Assembly: GCF_008831075.1 (NCBI RefSeq)
Contig: NZ_WBJX01000003.1
Location: 1 to 64,000 of the forward strand
Direction: 5' to 3'
Length of the DNA: 64,000 bases
DNA from: Pseudoclavibacter terrae
GTDB lineage: Bacteria > Actinomycetota > Actinomycetes > Actinomycetales > Microbacteriaceae
Positions 16,490 through 24,578 of the stretch are shown piece by piece. The notes under the pieces were generated by a model. The model saw nothing but the letters and a program-made list of their open reading frames with translations. It had not been told where the DNA came from and ran no database searches. A program made the position numbers and the translations under genes. The number at the start of each line of letters is the position of its first letter. The first letter of the stretch is position 1.

Positions 16490-16882
16490 TCAGGCGAACG
16501 GCACCGCCGCGAGGACGGTCACGCGCTGCCGCCCCGCCGGGGGCGTGAAGGTCACGGTACTGCCGACGGTGTTGCCGACGAGCGCCCTGCCCAGAGGCGA
16601 GTCGGCTGAGTAGACATCGACCTCGACCGTGGGATCCAGCCCGGCGAGCGCTCGACTGCCGAGCAGGAACGTCGCCTCCCGACCGGTGCTCTCGAAGCGC
16701 ACGCTCACCTGCATGCCCGGCTCGACTCGGCCGTCGTCGGGCTTCGACGCGACCTCGGCGTGCTCGACGAGTCCACGCAGCTCGCGGGCTCGCGCCGACG
16801 ACTGGGCGCCTCCGCGCGTCAATTCGGCGAGCTCATCCTGAAGTCGCTGCAATGCCGTCGGCGTCATCCAGATCTTTTCCAC
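16490..16882 (-). CDS. GreA/GreB-family C-terminal domain protein
   Basis: A 130-residue protein related to transcript-cleavage factors. The short N-terminus (MTPTALQRLQDELAEL) looks like the first helix of the GreA coiled coil, and the second half is the GreA/B C-terminal FKBP-like domain, ending SPLGRALVGNTVGSTVTFTP. It lacks most of the coiled coil (GreA is about 158 residues), so it may bind RNA polymerase without stimulating cleavage, as Rnk-type proteins do. The GTG at 16882 has GGAGG five bases ahead; an ATG at 16894 is the alternative. Confidence 0.78.
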   Translation of the reverse strand: MEKIWMTPTALQRLQDELAELTRGGAQSSARARELRGLVEHAEVASKPDDGRVEPGMQVSVRFESTGREATFLLGSRALAGLDPTVEVDVYSADSPLGRALVGNTVGSTVTFTPPAGRQRVTVLAAVPFA

Positions 16883-17044
16883 GACGTCCTCCATGTGATG
16901 CCGCTTGGCGGCGCGGATAAAACCCCAAGCCTAGCCCAGAAAGCGTCGGCGCAAACGATTGGTGACGGCCCGAGATATCTTCCCGGAAATGGGCTATGGT
17001 CATCCGGATACCGCCAGCTGAAGAAAAGGGAAGCGAGTATTTCG

Positions 17045-17164
17045 ATGGCAGAGAGAAAATCCAGGGAAAGCGCGAAGAAAGCACCGCAGCTCACCCTGAA
17101 GGAACGCCGGGCGCAGAAGCGCGAGAAGACCCAGGCCACCGACCCGTTCAAGCGGAAGAGCTAG
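17045..17164 (+). CDS. small basic protein, 39 residues
   Basis: MAERKSRESAKKAP followed by LTLKERRAQKREK and ending TDPFKRKS: a short, strongly basic, Lys/Arg-rich peptide with no hydrophobic segment. The ATG at 17045 has AAGGGAAGCGAG upstream. I do not know its role; the charge suggests binding to nucleic acid or ribosome. It stands alone between the divergent GreA-like gene and the next hypothetical gene, with its own upstream region. Confidence 0.6.
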   Translation: MAERKSRESAKKAPQLTLKERRAQKREKTQATDPFKRKS

Positions 17165-17316
17165 CCTGCTGGGCGGACGCAGTCTCGGGACGACTGCGTC
17201 CGCACCACTCCGCGGTCGGCCGCGCCAGAGTTCGAGCCGAGGTGACGGCCAGAGCTCGCCGGAGTCGTCGAGCAATACATTGAGAAGCGCCACAGCTGGG
17301 GACAAGGAGTCACGCA

Positions 17317-17895
17317 ATGACCTCGCCCGAGGCGACCGCGAATTCCGCGGCGATCCCACGCGAACCTCGCCGCCAGGAAATACGCCTCTTTCTCCTCGGC
17401 GACGCCCTGCCGTGCTTTTCCGCATTCTCGGCGACGTATTGCCCCGCCGGATACTCGGCACCGAGTTCCGTGCTTTTCGATAAGCATCCGGCCGCCGCGG
17501 TGATCGGCGTCGACGCATCCGCCGCGCAGACGCGACGTCAGCTCGCGTGGAGGCTGGACTCGGCGATCGAGACGGCGATCGAGCTGTCGTCGCGACTCCC
17601 GAAGCTCCACCACCTGATCGTCGTCTTGGACAACCATGCGCTTCCCTCCCGACTCGTCCTCCGATGCGCTGACCAGGCCGCTCACCGCATCCACGAGCAG
17701 GTTGCTCGCGAGCACGGCGACTACGTCGTCGTCACCTTCCTCGCCGTCACGGACGCCGTCGACCCCACGATGCTCGCCGAGCGCCTCCACGACCGGATCG
17801 TGCAGGCGCCCGCCTCTGACGTCGCGACGGCGCTGAGCTGGGACGAGGTCGAGCACGGTTCGATCGCGCAGGCCGCGATCAACGACTACCTGTGA
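17317..17895 (+). CDS. hypothetical protein
   Basis: An unrecognised 192-residue frame. The part from about residue 55 onward reads like a folded alpha/beta protein (AAVIGVDASAAQTRRQLAWR, then KLHHLIVVLDNHALPSRL and YVVVTFLAVTDAVDP). The first 50 residues have unusual composition, so the true start may be further in. Its 3' end overlaps the convergent WYL regulator gene by 17 bp. No motif tells its function. Confidence 0.5.
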   Translation: MTSPEATANSAAIPREPRRQEIRLFLLGDALPCFSAFSATYCPAGYSAPSSVLFDKHPAAAVIGVDASAAQTRRQLAWRLDSAIETAIELSSRLPKLHHLIVVLDNHALPSRLVLRCADQAAHRIHEQVAREHGDYVVVTFLAVTDAVDPTMLAERLHDRIVQAPASDVATALSWDEVEHGSIAQAAINDYL

Positions 17896-18886
17896 TCCCG
17901 TCTTCCTGCGGGGCCCGATCTGCGCTGCCGCCGGGGCCGACGGCCCGCGAGAGCCGTCGGTGCCAATCGCTGAGCCGGTCGACGAGCTCAGGCGGGCCCG
18001 CGACCTCGCAGGGAGCGTCGAGCCGCGCCAGCAGGTAGACGACGTAGTCGAGCTCGTCGGTGCGCATGCGCACTTCGCTCCAACCACCGTCGAGCTCGCT
18101 GACGTCTCCCCACTGCCCCACCTCAGCCCGGGCCCGATCCACCGGCACTTCCACCCGGACCACCGCCTCGTACCGGGATGGCCGGCTGCGGATGCTCGCC
18201 TGCACGAACGCGTCCGCGTCGCCTCCAGGAATGGGGCGCGACCCGAAGCTCCTCGGCCGCGAGTCCACACCCCGCATCCGGTCGAGCCGGAATGTGCGCC
18301 AGTCACCGGCGCCGCCGTCGAAGGCGACCAGGTACCAGCGCCTGGCGATCGGGACGAGCGCGTGCGGCTCGACGAGGCGAGTCGACGACGCGCCGTCGCG
18401 CTTCTCGTAGTCGAACGCCAGCATCGTGCGGTCCCTGCACGCCGTCGCCACGCTCGCGAGCACGGCCACCTCGACCTGCGGGGCACCTGCTTGAGCCTGG
18501 AGCGGGGCGATGCTCGATCCGATTCCCGCGGCGAGCTTGCGCACGTGCATCGGCAGCACCGGGACGATCTTCGCGAGCGCCCCCACGGCCGCATCCTGAA
18601 CCCCCAGCACCCCGCTCGCGGTGACCGCCCTCAGGCCGAGCACGATCGCGAGCGCCTCCTCATCGCTGACCATGAGCGGCGGCAGGGAACCTCCCGCGCT
18701 GAGCCGGTACCCGCCGCCGACACCGCGCGTGGTCTCCACCGGGTAGCCCAGCTCGCGAAGCTGCTCAACGTCTCGGCGCAGGGTGCGCGGGCTCACTCCG
18801 AGCCTTGCCGCGAGGTCGTCCCCGGCCCAGAACCGGTGATTCTGAAGGAGGGTGAGGAACTGCAGCATCCGGGAGCCGGTGGACAT
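17879..18886 (-). CDS. WYL-domain transcriptional regulator (DeoR-type HTH)
   Basis: A 335-residue regulator. The N-terminal helix-turn-helix is MLQFLTLLQNHRFWAGDDLA then GVSPRTLRRDVEQLRELG (about 7-47), followed by the wing VGGGYRLSAGGSLPPL. The WYL domain shows ARRWYLVAFDGGAGDWRTFR (about 195-215), where the usual WYL triad appears as RWYLVAFD. It ends with a WCX-like domain. The ATG at 18886 faces a divergent MFS gene 141 bp away, and a 23-bp inverted repeat lies between them, so it probably controls that transporter and itself. Confidence 0.88.
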   Translation of the reverse strand: MSTGSRMLQFLTLLQNHRFWAGDDLAARLGVSPRTLRRDVEQLRELGYPVETTRGVGGGYRLSAGGSLPPLMVSDEEALAIVLGLRAVTASGVLGVQDAAVGALAKIVPVLPMHVRKLAAGIGSSIAPLQAQAGAPQVEVAVLASVATACRDRTMLAFDYEKRDGASSTRLVEPHALVPIARRWYLVAFDGGAGDWRTFRLDRMRGVDSRPRSFGSRPIPGGDADAFVQASIRSRPSRYEAVVRVEVPVDRARAEVGQWGDVSELDGGWSEVRMRTDELDYVVYLLARLDAPCEVAGPPELVDRLSDWHRRLSRAVGPGGSADRAPQEDGITGSR

Positions 18887-18904
18887 GAATCCATCGTACG
18901 AACG

Positions 18905-18927
18905 TTGCGGCCAGGAACTGACCGCAA
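18905..18927. promoter_or_regulatory. inverted repeat, candidate WYL regulator operator
   Basis: TTGCGGCCAG-GAA-CTGACCGCAA: 10-bp arms, nine pairs matching, around a 3-bp spacer. It lies 18 bp upstream of the WYL regulator start and 100 bp upstream of the divergent MFS start. Confidence 0.6.
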
Positions 18928-19027
18928 TGCCTGCAAACCTCGGTCTTGCACCATCACCCGAACCGCTTCCGAATGTCGGCGGCCAGGTGAATGATGAGAT
19001 CACCGATTCACGAGACCAGGAACACTC

Positions 19028-20518
19028 ATGACTGAACAGTCGACCCCGCCCGCTCTCCCGCACCAGGACGTGCCGACGCTCGCGACGCTCCGCAGCTTCT
19101 ATCAGGTGCTCGTCAACACGCTCATCGCCAACGTCACGACGAGCTACCTGTGGTTCGCGCTCACCTTCTGGGCCTACCTCGAGACCGGCTCCGTGCTCGC
19201 CACCTCCATCATCGGCGGCAGCTACATGCTGCTCGTCGCGGTCTTCGGCATGATCTTCGGCGCCATCGTCGATCACATGAAGAAGAAGGCCGTCATGCTC
19301 ATCTCGAGTGCGGTCACCCTCATCACGTACCTGCTCGCGGGAGTCCTCTACCTGAGCTTCCCGGAGGAGACCCTCGTCGACTGGAATGGCATCTGGTTCT
19401 GGCTCTTCGCGGGCGTCATCCTCGTCGGCGGCGTGGTCGAGAACCTGCGCAACATCGCCCTCTCGACGACGGTCACGCTGCTCGTGCCAGCCGACCGCCG
19501 AGACAAGGCCAACGGGCTCGTCGGCACGGTGCAGGGCATCGCCTTCATGGTCACGAGCGTGTTCTCTGGACTCTCGGTCGGACTCCTGGGCATGGGACCG
19601 ACCGTCTTCATCGCCATCGTCGCGACTGCCGTGGCGTTCGCGCACCTCCTCTTCGTGTCGATCCCCGAGCGCGGCATCGCGCACGACCCCGCGGCCGGCG
19701 CAGCGAAGGTCAACTTCCGCGGCGCCATCCCGGCCGTCATGCTCGTGCCAGGCCTGCTCGCCCTCATCCTGTTCACGACGCTCAACAACCTCGTCGGCGG
19801 CGTCTTCATGGCGCTCATGGACCCGTACGGCCTGACCCTCTTCTCCGTCGAGATGTGGGGCGTCTGGCTCGGCGTCACGAGCATCGGCTTCATCGTGGGC
19901 GGCGGCCTGGTCGCGAAGTTCGGTCTGGGCAAGAATCCGGTCCGCACCCTGCTGCTCGTGAACATCGGCGTGGCCCTTCTGGGCGCGGCCTTCACGATCC
20001 GCGAGTACGGCTGGCTGTTCATCGTCGGCATGTTCCTGTTCATGGCGATCATGCCCATCGCCGAGGCTGCCGAGCAGACCGTCATCCAGCGGGTGGTTCC
20101 GTTCGAGAAGCAGGGGCGCGTGTTCGGCTTCGCGGCGACCGTCGAGTCGGCATCGACGCCGATCAGCGCGTTCATGATCGGCCCGATCGCCGAGTTCTGG
20201 CTCATCCCGTACATGGAGACGCGCGAGGGTCAGGAGTCGCTCGGGTGGCTGCTCGGCGACGGCGATGCCCGTGGCATCGCCCTGGTCTTCCTGATCGCGA
20301 GCATCCTGCTGCTCGGCCTCGTCTTCGTCGCATTCGCGTCGCCGCAGTACCGGCTGCTCTCGAAGTCGTACGCGGAGACCCCGCCGCCCAACTCGGAGGC
20401 GGCAGGAGCGGATGCAGCGCCCCCGGCGACGGAAACGGAACCCGCACCGATTTCTCCCAAGACGCCCGAGATATCCGGAGGCGCATCTCGGGTCGATCGG
20501 GAAGACTCGCGGTCATGA
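19028..20518 (+). CDS. MFS transporter (multidrug-efflux-like)
   Basis: A 496-residue membrane protein with about twelve hydrophobic segments. IIGGSYMLLVAVFGMIFGAI followed by VDHMKKKAVML (about 58-90) is the MFS loop 2-3 region, in a variant common to efflux-type carriers. The last 50 residues are a polar Pro/Ala/Glu tail outside the membrane. The ATG at 19028 faces the divergent WYL regulator. Its last four bases (ATGA) overlap the start of the PCD-VOC gene, so the two are co-translated. Exported compound unknown. Confidence 0.85.
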   Translation: MTEQSTPPALPHQDVPTLATLRSFYQVLVNTLIANVTTSYLWFALTFWAYLETGSVLATSIIGGSYMLLVAVFGMIFGAIVDHMKKKAVMLISSAVTLITYLLAGVLYLSFPEETLVDWNGIWFWLFAGVILVGGVVENLRNIALSTTVTLLVPADRRDKANGLVGTVQGIAFMVTSVFSGLSVGLLGMGPTVFIAIVATAVAFAHLLFVSIPERGIAHDPAAGAAKVNFRGAIPAVMLVPGLLALILFTTLNNLVGGVFMALMDPYGLTLFSVEMWGVWLGVTSIGFIVGGGLVAKFGLGKNPVRTLLLVNIGVALLGAAFTIREYGWLFIVGMFLFMAIMPIAEAAEQTVIQRVVPFEKQGRVFGFAATVESASTPISAFMIGPIAEFWLIPYMETREGQESLGWLLGDGDARGIALVFLIASILLLGLVFVAFASPQYRLLSKSYAETPPPNSEAAGADAAPPATETEPAPISPKTPEISGGASRVDREDSRS

Positions 20519-21180
20519 GCGATCGAGTCTCCCCTCAGGAATTTCGCCAGGCTGCCGGTACGGCCGACTGGCGGGTCGTCGGCGACGGCGCCCGCGCGAA
20601 CTTCGCGACCGGGAACTTCGCCAAGGGCGCCGCATTCGTCGCGGCGATCGCCGAGGCTGCCGACGACGCAGACCACCATCCCGACGTCGACCTCCGGTAC
20701 GGGTCCGTGATGGTGCGCCTCATCAGTCACGACGTCGGCGACCTCAGCGAACGCGACATCGCCCTGGCGACCCATGTCTCAGAGATCGCGCGCGGGCTGG
20801 GCATCGAAGCCACCCCGGGCACGGTGCAGAGCATCCAGATCGCGATCGATGTGGTGGACCTCGACGCCGTGCTCCCCTTCTGGGAGGCGGTCCTCGCCTA
20901 CGAACGGCGAGGTGGTGAAGACCTGGCCGACCCCATCGCCGTCGGCCCCAACGTCTGGCTCCAGCAGATCGACGCGCCCCGCACCGAGCGGAACACGATG
21001 CACGTCGACGTCTACGTTCCGCGCGACCACGTCGATGCGCGCCTGGAAGCGGCCCTCGCCGCCGGGGGGCGGGTCATCAACGACACCTCCACCCCCGAGT
21101 ACTGGACGCTCGCCGATCCCGAAGGCAACGAGGTCGACCTCGCCCCCTGGCGAGACGACAGCGCCTGGAAACCCGAGTAG
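20515..21180 (+). CDS. fusion of pterin-4a-carbinolamine dehydratase-like and VOC (glyoxalase-like) domains
   Basis: A 221-residue two-domain protein. Residues 1-95 match 4a-hydroxytetrahydrobiopterin dehydratase, with the active-site stretch DDADHHPDVDLRYGSVMVRL (about 45-65) and SHDVGDLSERDIALA. Residues 105-221 are a VOC domain (IQIAIDVVDLDAVLPFWEAV through WTLADPEGNEVDLAPW). Actinomycetes have such fusions, usually annotated only as VOC proteins. It is coupled to the efflux-type MFS gene by an ATGA overlap. Whether the dehydratase half is active, or acts as a binding or dimerisation module, is unknown. Confidence 0.82.
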   Translation: MSDRVSPQEFRQAAGTADWRVVGDGARANFATGNFAKGAAFVAAIAEAADDADHHPDVDLRYGSVMVRLISHDVGDLSERDIALATHVSEIARGLGIEATPGTVQSIQIAIDVVDLDAVLPFWEAVLAYERRGGEDLADPIAVGPNVWLQQIDAPRTERNTMHVDVYVPRDHVDARLEAALAAGGRVINDTSTPEYWTLADPEGNEVDLAPWRDDSAWKPE

Positions 21181-21515
21181 CCCACGCGTCCCAGTGGGTG
21201 CGCCACCACGTGCACCTCCGCTGACTGCAGAATTACTCCGCGATCGACCGGGCCGCGCATCCGCTGGGTGACTACCTCGTCGGCGCGGCGTTCGCCGGAT
21301 CGGTCCAGGCCCTTGCTCCGCAGGGGCAGGCGAAGGTGTAGCGGGCCGACGTCGTCAGGGCGGTGGACGACGCGAGATGCTTTCGCTACTCCATCGGCTT
21401 CAAGGCAGCCGGTGCCAGGCGCTTGCACGCCTGGCGCCTCCCTGACGGGCGACTGGAACTCTGCCCGGTCGTCCCCCACGGCGACATGTCTCCGTGAGCC
21501 TGCCCCGGTGCCTGC
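21181..21515. other. 335-bp gap; possible remnant reading frame at 21363-21497
   Basis: Most of this gap shows nothing convincing. One plus-strand frame, 21363-21497, has a protein-like composition: CFRYSIGFKAAGARRLHAW then RLPDGRLELCPVVPHG, ending at a TGA. It could be a 44-residue gene starting at the GTG or the C-terminal remnant of a longer one, since a stop codon lies 15 codons upstream. No good ribosome site is present. Confidence 0.25.
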
Positions 21516-21977
21516 TCAGGCGGCCACGGCCACGTCCAGCACCCAGGTCACGCCGAACCGGTCGCGCAGCATCCCGAAACCGGGTGACCAGGCGGATGCG
21601 GCCAGCGGTTCGATGACGGTGGCCCCGGCTGACAGCGCTTCCCAGTAGCCCGTGACCTCGTCGAGGCTCTCGCCGCTCGCCGCGAGGAAGAACGACGCGC
21701 TTGTGACAGTGCTGCCCTGCTCGCGCCGCGTCTCCCCCGCAGTGCCGGCGAGCCCCTGCCCTGGCTGGCCCGGGGTGTCGTAGGCGAGGACGCGGAAGCC
21801 GTTCGGCGCGTCCACTCGCCCGAACACGACGTTGGATGCGCCGGGCAGTTCGGCGGGCGTCCCGAACTGTGCGTAGGTGGCGATGGAGACCTCGCCGCCG
21901 AAGACCTCGGCGTAGAACTCGAGCGCGGCCCGGGCCGCGCCGGTGAAGTTGAGGTGGGTTGTCGTGGTGATGCTCAT
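21516..21977 (-). CDS. VOC family protein (PhnB-like)
   Basis: A 153-residue glyoxalase/PhnB-like protein. It starts ITTTTHLNFTGAARAALEFY then AEVFGGEVSIATYAQFG and ends FGMLRDRFGVTWVLDVAVAA, both standard for the PhnB/DUF3479-type VOC group. Metal ligands are not complete, so an enzymatic role is uncertain; many of these proteins bind small molecules. It is divergent from a WYL regulator across a 105-bp region that holds a large palindrome, an arrangement repeated often for this protein type, and is probably under that regulator's control. Confidence 0.85.
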   Translation of the reverse strand: MSITTTTHLNFTGAARAALEFYAEVFGGEVSIATYAQFGTPAELPGASNVVFGRVDAPNGFRVLAYDTPGQPGQGLAGTAGETRREQGSTVTSASFFLAASGESLDEVTGYWEALSAGATVIEPLAASAWSPGFGMLRDRFGVTWVLDVAVAA

Positions 21978-22030
21978 GGGGTTCCCGCTTCCTTGGTGTG
22001 CTGACCGCGGCACTTGCCGCTGCGGTGAGC

Positions 22031-22073
22031 CTTCCAGCAGTAGAGGACGCGTTCGGTCCGCTACTGCTGGAAG
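22031..22073. promoter_or_regulatory. 43-bp palindrome, candidate WYL regulator operator
   Basis: CTTCCAGCAGTAG (22031-22043) and CTACTGCTGGAAG (22061-22073) are exact complements. Within the 17-bp spacer GGAC and GTCC continue the symmetry. It ends 9 bp before the WYL regulator start and 54 bp from the divergent VOC start. Confidence 0.7.
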
Positions 22074-22082
22074 ACTGGGCGC

Positions 22083-23081
22083 ATGACCTCGGCTACCTCT
22101 TCGCGCATCCTGACGCTGCTGTCGCTGTTGCAGACTCGGCGCGACTGGTCTGGGCAGGAGCTCGCCGACCGCCTCGACGTGACGCCCCGCACGGTGCGCC
22201 GCGACATCGACCGGCTGCGGGAGCTCGACTACCGGATCGAGGCGTGGAAGGGGCCGGCCGGCGGGTACCGCCTGGCTGCGGGCTCTGAGCTGCCACCGCT
22301 GCGGTTCGATGACGAGCAGGCCGTTGCGATCGCCGTGGCCCTGCGAGGCGCACCAGCTCTGGGCGTCGACATCGACGAGGCGGCGGCGCGGGCCCTCCAG
22401 ACGGTGCGGCAGGTCATGCCGTCGCGGTTGCGGCACCGGGTCGACGGCATCCAATTCACTGGGTCAACGGCTGCGATGGTCGAGAGGCGCGTGGACCCTG
22501 AGGTCCTCGAGATCGTGAGCACGGCGACCCGCGGTCGCCTCGTTCTCCGGTTCGACTACACCGCGGCGCCGGCCGAATCAGCTGCCCCGACCGCTGTCCC
22601 CACGCCGGTCGACCCTCGCCGGGTCGAGCCGCACGCCGTCATCGCCCGCGCCGGGCGCTGGTACCTGGTCGCGTGGGACCTTGACCGCGCCGAGTGGCGC
22701 GTCTACCGCCTCGACCGCATCACCCCCAAGGAGCCCCTCGGGGCGCCATTCGAGGAACGCAGCATGCCGACCGGCGATGCGCGCACGTTCCTCGAAGCCC
22801 GTTTCAAGGGCGCGAGTCACGCCAACGAGTGGCCGTGCACGGGCGACGTGCTGCTGCGCGTGCCCGCACTCGAAGCGGCAAGCTGGTTGCCGGATGCGAC
22901 GGTCGCCGAAGTGGACGAGACATCCTGCCGCGTGCGTCTGGGCTCGTGGTCGTGGACCGGGCTGCTGGCGTCGATCGCGAGGTTCGACGCCGACTTCGAG
23001 GTGGTCGGGCCTCCGGAGCTGGCCGAGGCCGCCGCCGCTCTCGCCGCGCGCTTCGCCGCGGCCTCCGGCGGTGCTCCCTGA
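22083..23081 (+). CDS. WYL-domain transcriptional regulator (DeoR-type HTH)
   Basis: A 332-residue protein of the same architecture as the one at 17879: helix-turn-helix SRILTLLSLLQTRRDWSGQE then VTPRTVRRDIDRLRELDY (about 7-50), a PAGGYRLAAGSELPPL wing, and a WYL domain with ARAGRWYLVAWDLDRAEWRV (about 187-207). The ATG at 22083 is unambiguous. It is divergent from the VOC gene and followed, 35 bp later, by a quinone-reductase-like gene on the same strand that may share its transcript. The strong palindrome just upstream implies autoregulation. Confidence 0.88.
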   Translation: MTSATSSRILTLLSLLQTRRDWSGQELADRLDVTPRTVRRDIDRLRELDYRIEAWKGPAGGYRLAAGSELPPLRFDDEQAVAIAVALRGAPALGVDIDEAAARALQTVRQVMPSRLRHRVDGIQFTGSTAAMVERRVDPEVLEIVSTATRGRLVLRFDYTAAPAESAAPTAVPTPVDPRRVEPHAVIARAGRWYLVAWDLDRAEWRVYRLDRITPKEPLGAPFEERSMPTGDARTFLEARFKGASHANEWPCTGDVLLRVPALEAASWLPDATVAEVDETSCRVRLGSWSWTGLLASIARFDADFEVVGPPELAEAAAALAARFAAASGGAP

Positions 23082-23116
23082 GCGTAGCTCCAAGGTCTCC
23101 CGCGCAGAATCTCCTG

Positions 23117-23716
23117 GTGCCTACTCTCATCGTCACCGCGCATCCCGACCTGGACTCCTTGACGCACACGGCCGCGCAGCAGCTGCGCGAACGCCTCGAA
23201 GCGGAGGGCGTCGAGGTCGACGTGGCCCACCTCGCGCAGGAGGGTTTCGACCCGCGCTTCTCGGCAAACGACCGGGCCGACTACAAGGGCGGTTCGATCA
23301 CCGGGCCCGACGTGCTCGCGGAGCAGGCTCGCCTCGACCGTGCCACCGATGTGGTGCTCGTGTTCCCCGTCTTCTGGTGGTCGATGCCCGCGCTGCTGAA
23401 GGGGTGGATCGACCGCGTCTTCATCACCGGTTGGGCGTTCGAGCTCGGCGAGAACGGCCGGGTCGTGCCGAAGCTGGGAGATCTGACCGCGCACCTGCTG
23501 CCCGTGTCCGGCTTCTCGGAGGCGTCGTTCGCGCGGCACGGATATGAGGAGTCGTTCAGCACGCAGATCGAGCATGGGGTCTTCGACTACTGCGGCATGC
23601 CCCGCGGGGCGAAGGCGTTCATCCGCGAGTCGGAAGACCCGGATGCGGCGAAGGCTGGACTCGAGGCCGCCGTCGCACGGGTCGCGGCCGCCGTCACGAC
23701 CCCTCGCGGCGACTGA
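23117..23716 (+). CDS. NAD(P)H dehydrogenase (quinone)-like flavodoxin-fold oxidoreductase
   Basis: A 199-residue protein of the MdaB/KefF/NQO1 type. It opens LIVTAHPDLDSLTHTAAQQL, the FMN/FAD-binding P-loop with the characteristic HP, and has VFPVFWWSMPALLKGWIDR (about 80-98), the family signature, then VFITGWAFELGENG. The GTG at 23117 starts directly at the first strand; the ribosome site is weak. Such enzymes reduce quinones or partner with efflux channels. It follows the WYL regulator and could be part of the same response. Confidence 0.85.
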   Translation: MPTLIVTAHPDLDSLTHTAAQQLRERLEAEGVEVDVAHLAQEGFDPRFSANDRADYKGGSITGPDVLAEQARLDRATDVVLVFPVFWWSMPALLKGWIDRVFITGWAFELGENGRVVPKLGDLTAHLLPVSGFSEASFARHGYEESFSTQIEHGVFDYCGMPRGAKAFIRESEDPDAAKAGLEAAVARVAAAVTTPRGD

Positions 23717-23739
23717 GGCAACGCCGCTACGCTCGCCTC

Positions 23740-24012
23740 ATGACTGACAAGCTCGTCTTCACCGGTGAAATCGTCAACCCCGAATGGATGCCGTCGTGGT
23801 CCGTCATCGAGGTGCCCGGTTCCAAGGACTTCTTCGGAACCGGCAAGTCGGTGAAAGCCGACACGACCGTCGACGGCGTCGTCGTGACGTCCGCGCTCAT
23901 GCCGACGGGCCAGGGCGACCACTTCATCTCGGTCAGCGCGGCGCTGCGGAAGAAGCTCAAGAAGGACGTCGGTGACAGCGTCGACGTGGTGATCGGGCGC
24001 TTGGACGCCTGA
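23740..24012 (+). CDS. DUF1905 domain protein
   Basis: A 90-residue protein starting MTDKLVFTGEIV, with PSWSVIEVPGSKDFFGTG (about 18-35) and ALMPTGQGDHFISVSAALRK (about 52-71), the conserved pattern of the DUF1905 beta-barrel family. Function is unknown; in other proteins the domain is often joined to a YdeI-like domain. It starts 23 bp after the quinone-reductase-like gene on the same strand. Confidence 0.85.
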   Translation: MTDKLVFTGEIVNPEWMPSWSVIEVPGSKDFFGTGKSVKADTTVDGVVVTSALMPTGQGDHFISVSAALRKKLKKDVGDSVDVVIGRLDA

Positions 24013-24038
24013 CGGCTGGGGTCCCGCGCGGACGCAGG

Positions 24039-24329
24039 TCAGCGTCGGCGCGCATCCAGCAGGAGATCGAGCTGCTGCTGCGCAGCTGACCGCACCCCGA
24101 CGAGCACACACGCGACCATGAGCATGGCGAGTCCGACCAGGAACAGGACCGCGCCCACCATGGTGGGTGTCTCCGCGAGGTCGAAAGTGGCGCGGGTCGT
24201 CCCGGCGACCGTCAGGCCGCCGAAGAGCATCAGCAGCGGAGCGACGATGAAGAACGCCACGGCGAGCCAGTGGAGGCGCACGCGAGGGTGGTCGGGAGCG
24301 GCGGTGTTCGAGGATGCTGGGTTTGTCAC
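24039..24329 (-). CDS. small membrane protein, two transmembrane segments
   Basis: A 96-residue protein with two clear hydrophobic helices, LHWLAVAFFIVAPLLMLFGG (about 19-38) and TMVGAVLFLVGLAMLMVACV (about 56-75), and a basic end (LLLDARRR). The GTG at 24329 has AGGGTGG eight bases ahead. I do not recognise it. It is convergent with the DUF1905 gene. Confidence 0.7.
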   Translation of the reverse strand: MTNPASSNTAAPDHPRVRLHWLAVAFFIVAPLLMLFGGLTVAGTTRATFDLAETPTMVGAVLFLVGLAMLMVACVLVGVRSAAQQQLDLLLDARRR

Positions 24330-24578
24330 GCAGCCACCCTACCGACGCGCACGCCTCGCTCGACCTCGGCTGAGACGGCGCACGCGGGATCGCTCTGCTG
24401 AGCCAACACCCGATGCACATTTCCACTCACGAGCTCGTCCAGCGCGAGCCTTCACGCATACGCTTGCACCGGGCAGTCGTTGTCGCTCGCTGCCAGCCAC
24501 GCTCCGCTCGACAGATTCGGTCACCGACCGGTCAGCAGCGCAGCACGGGCCCGATTCACGTCGAGTGAGGAAATCCGC

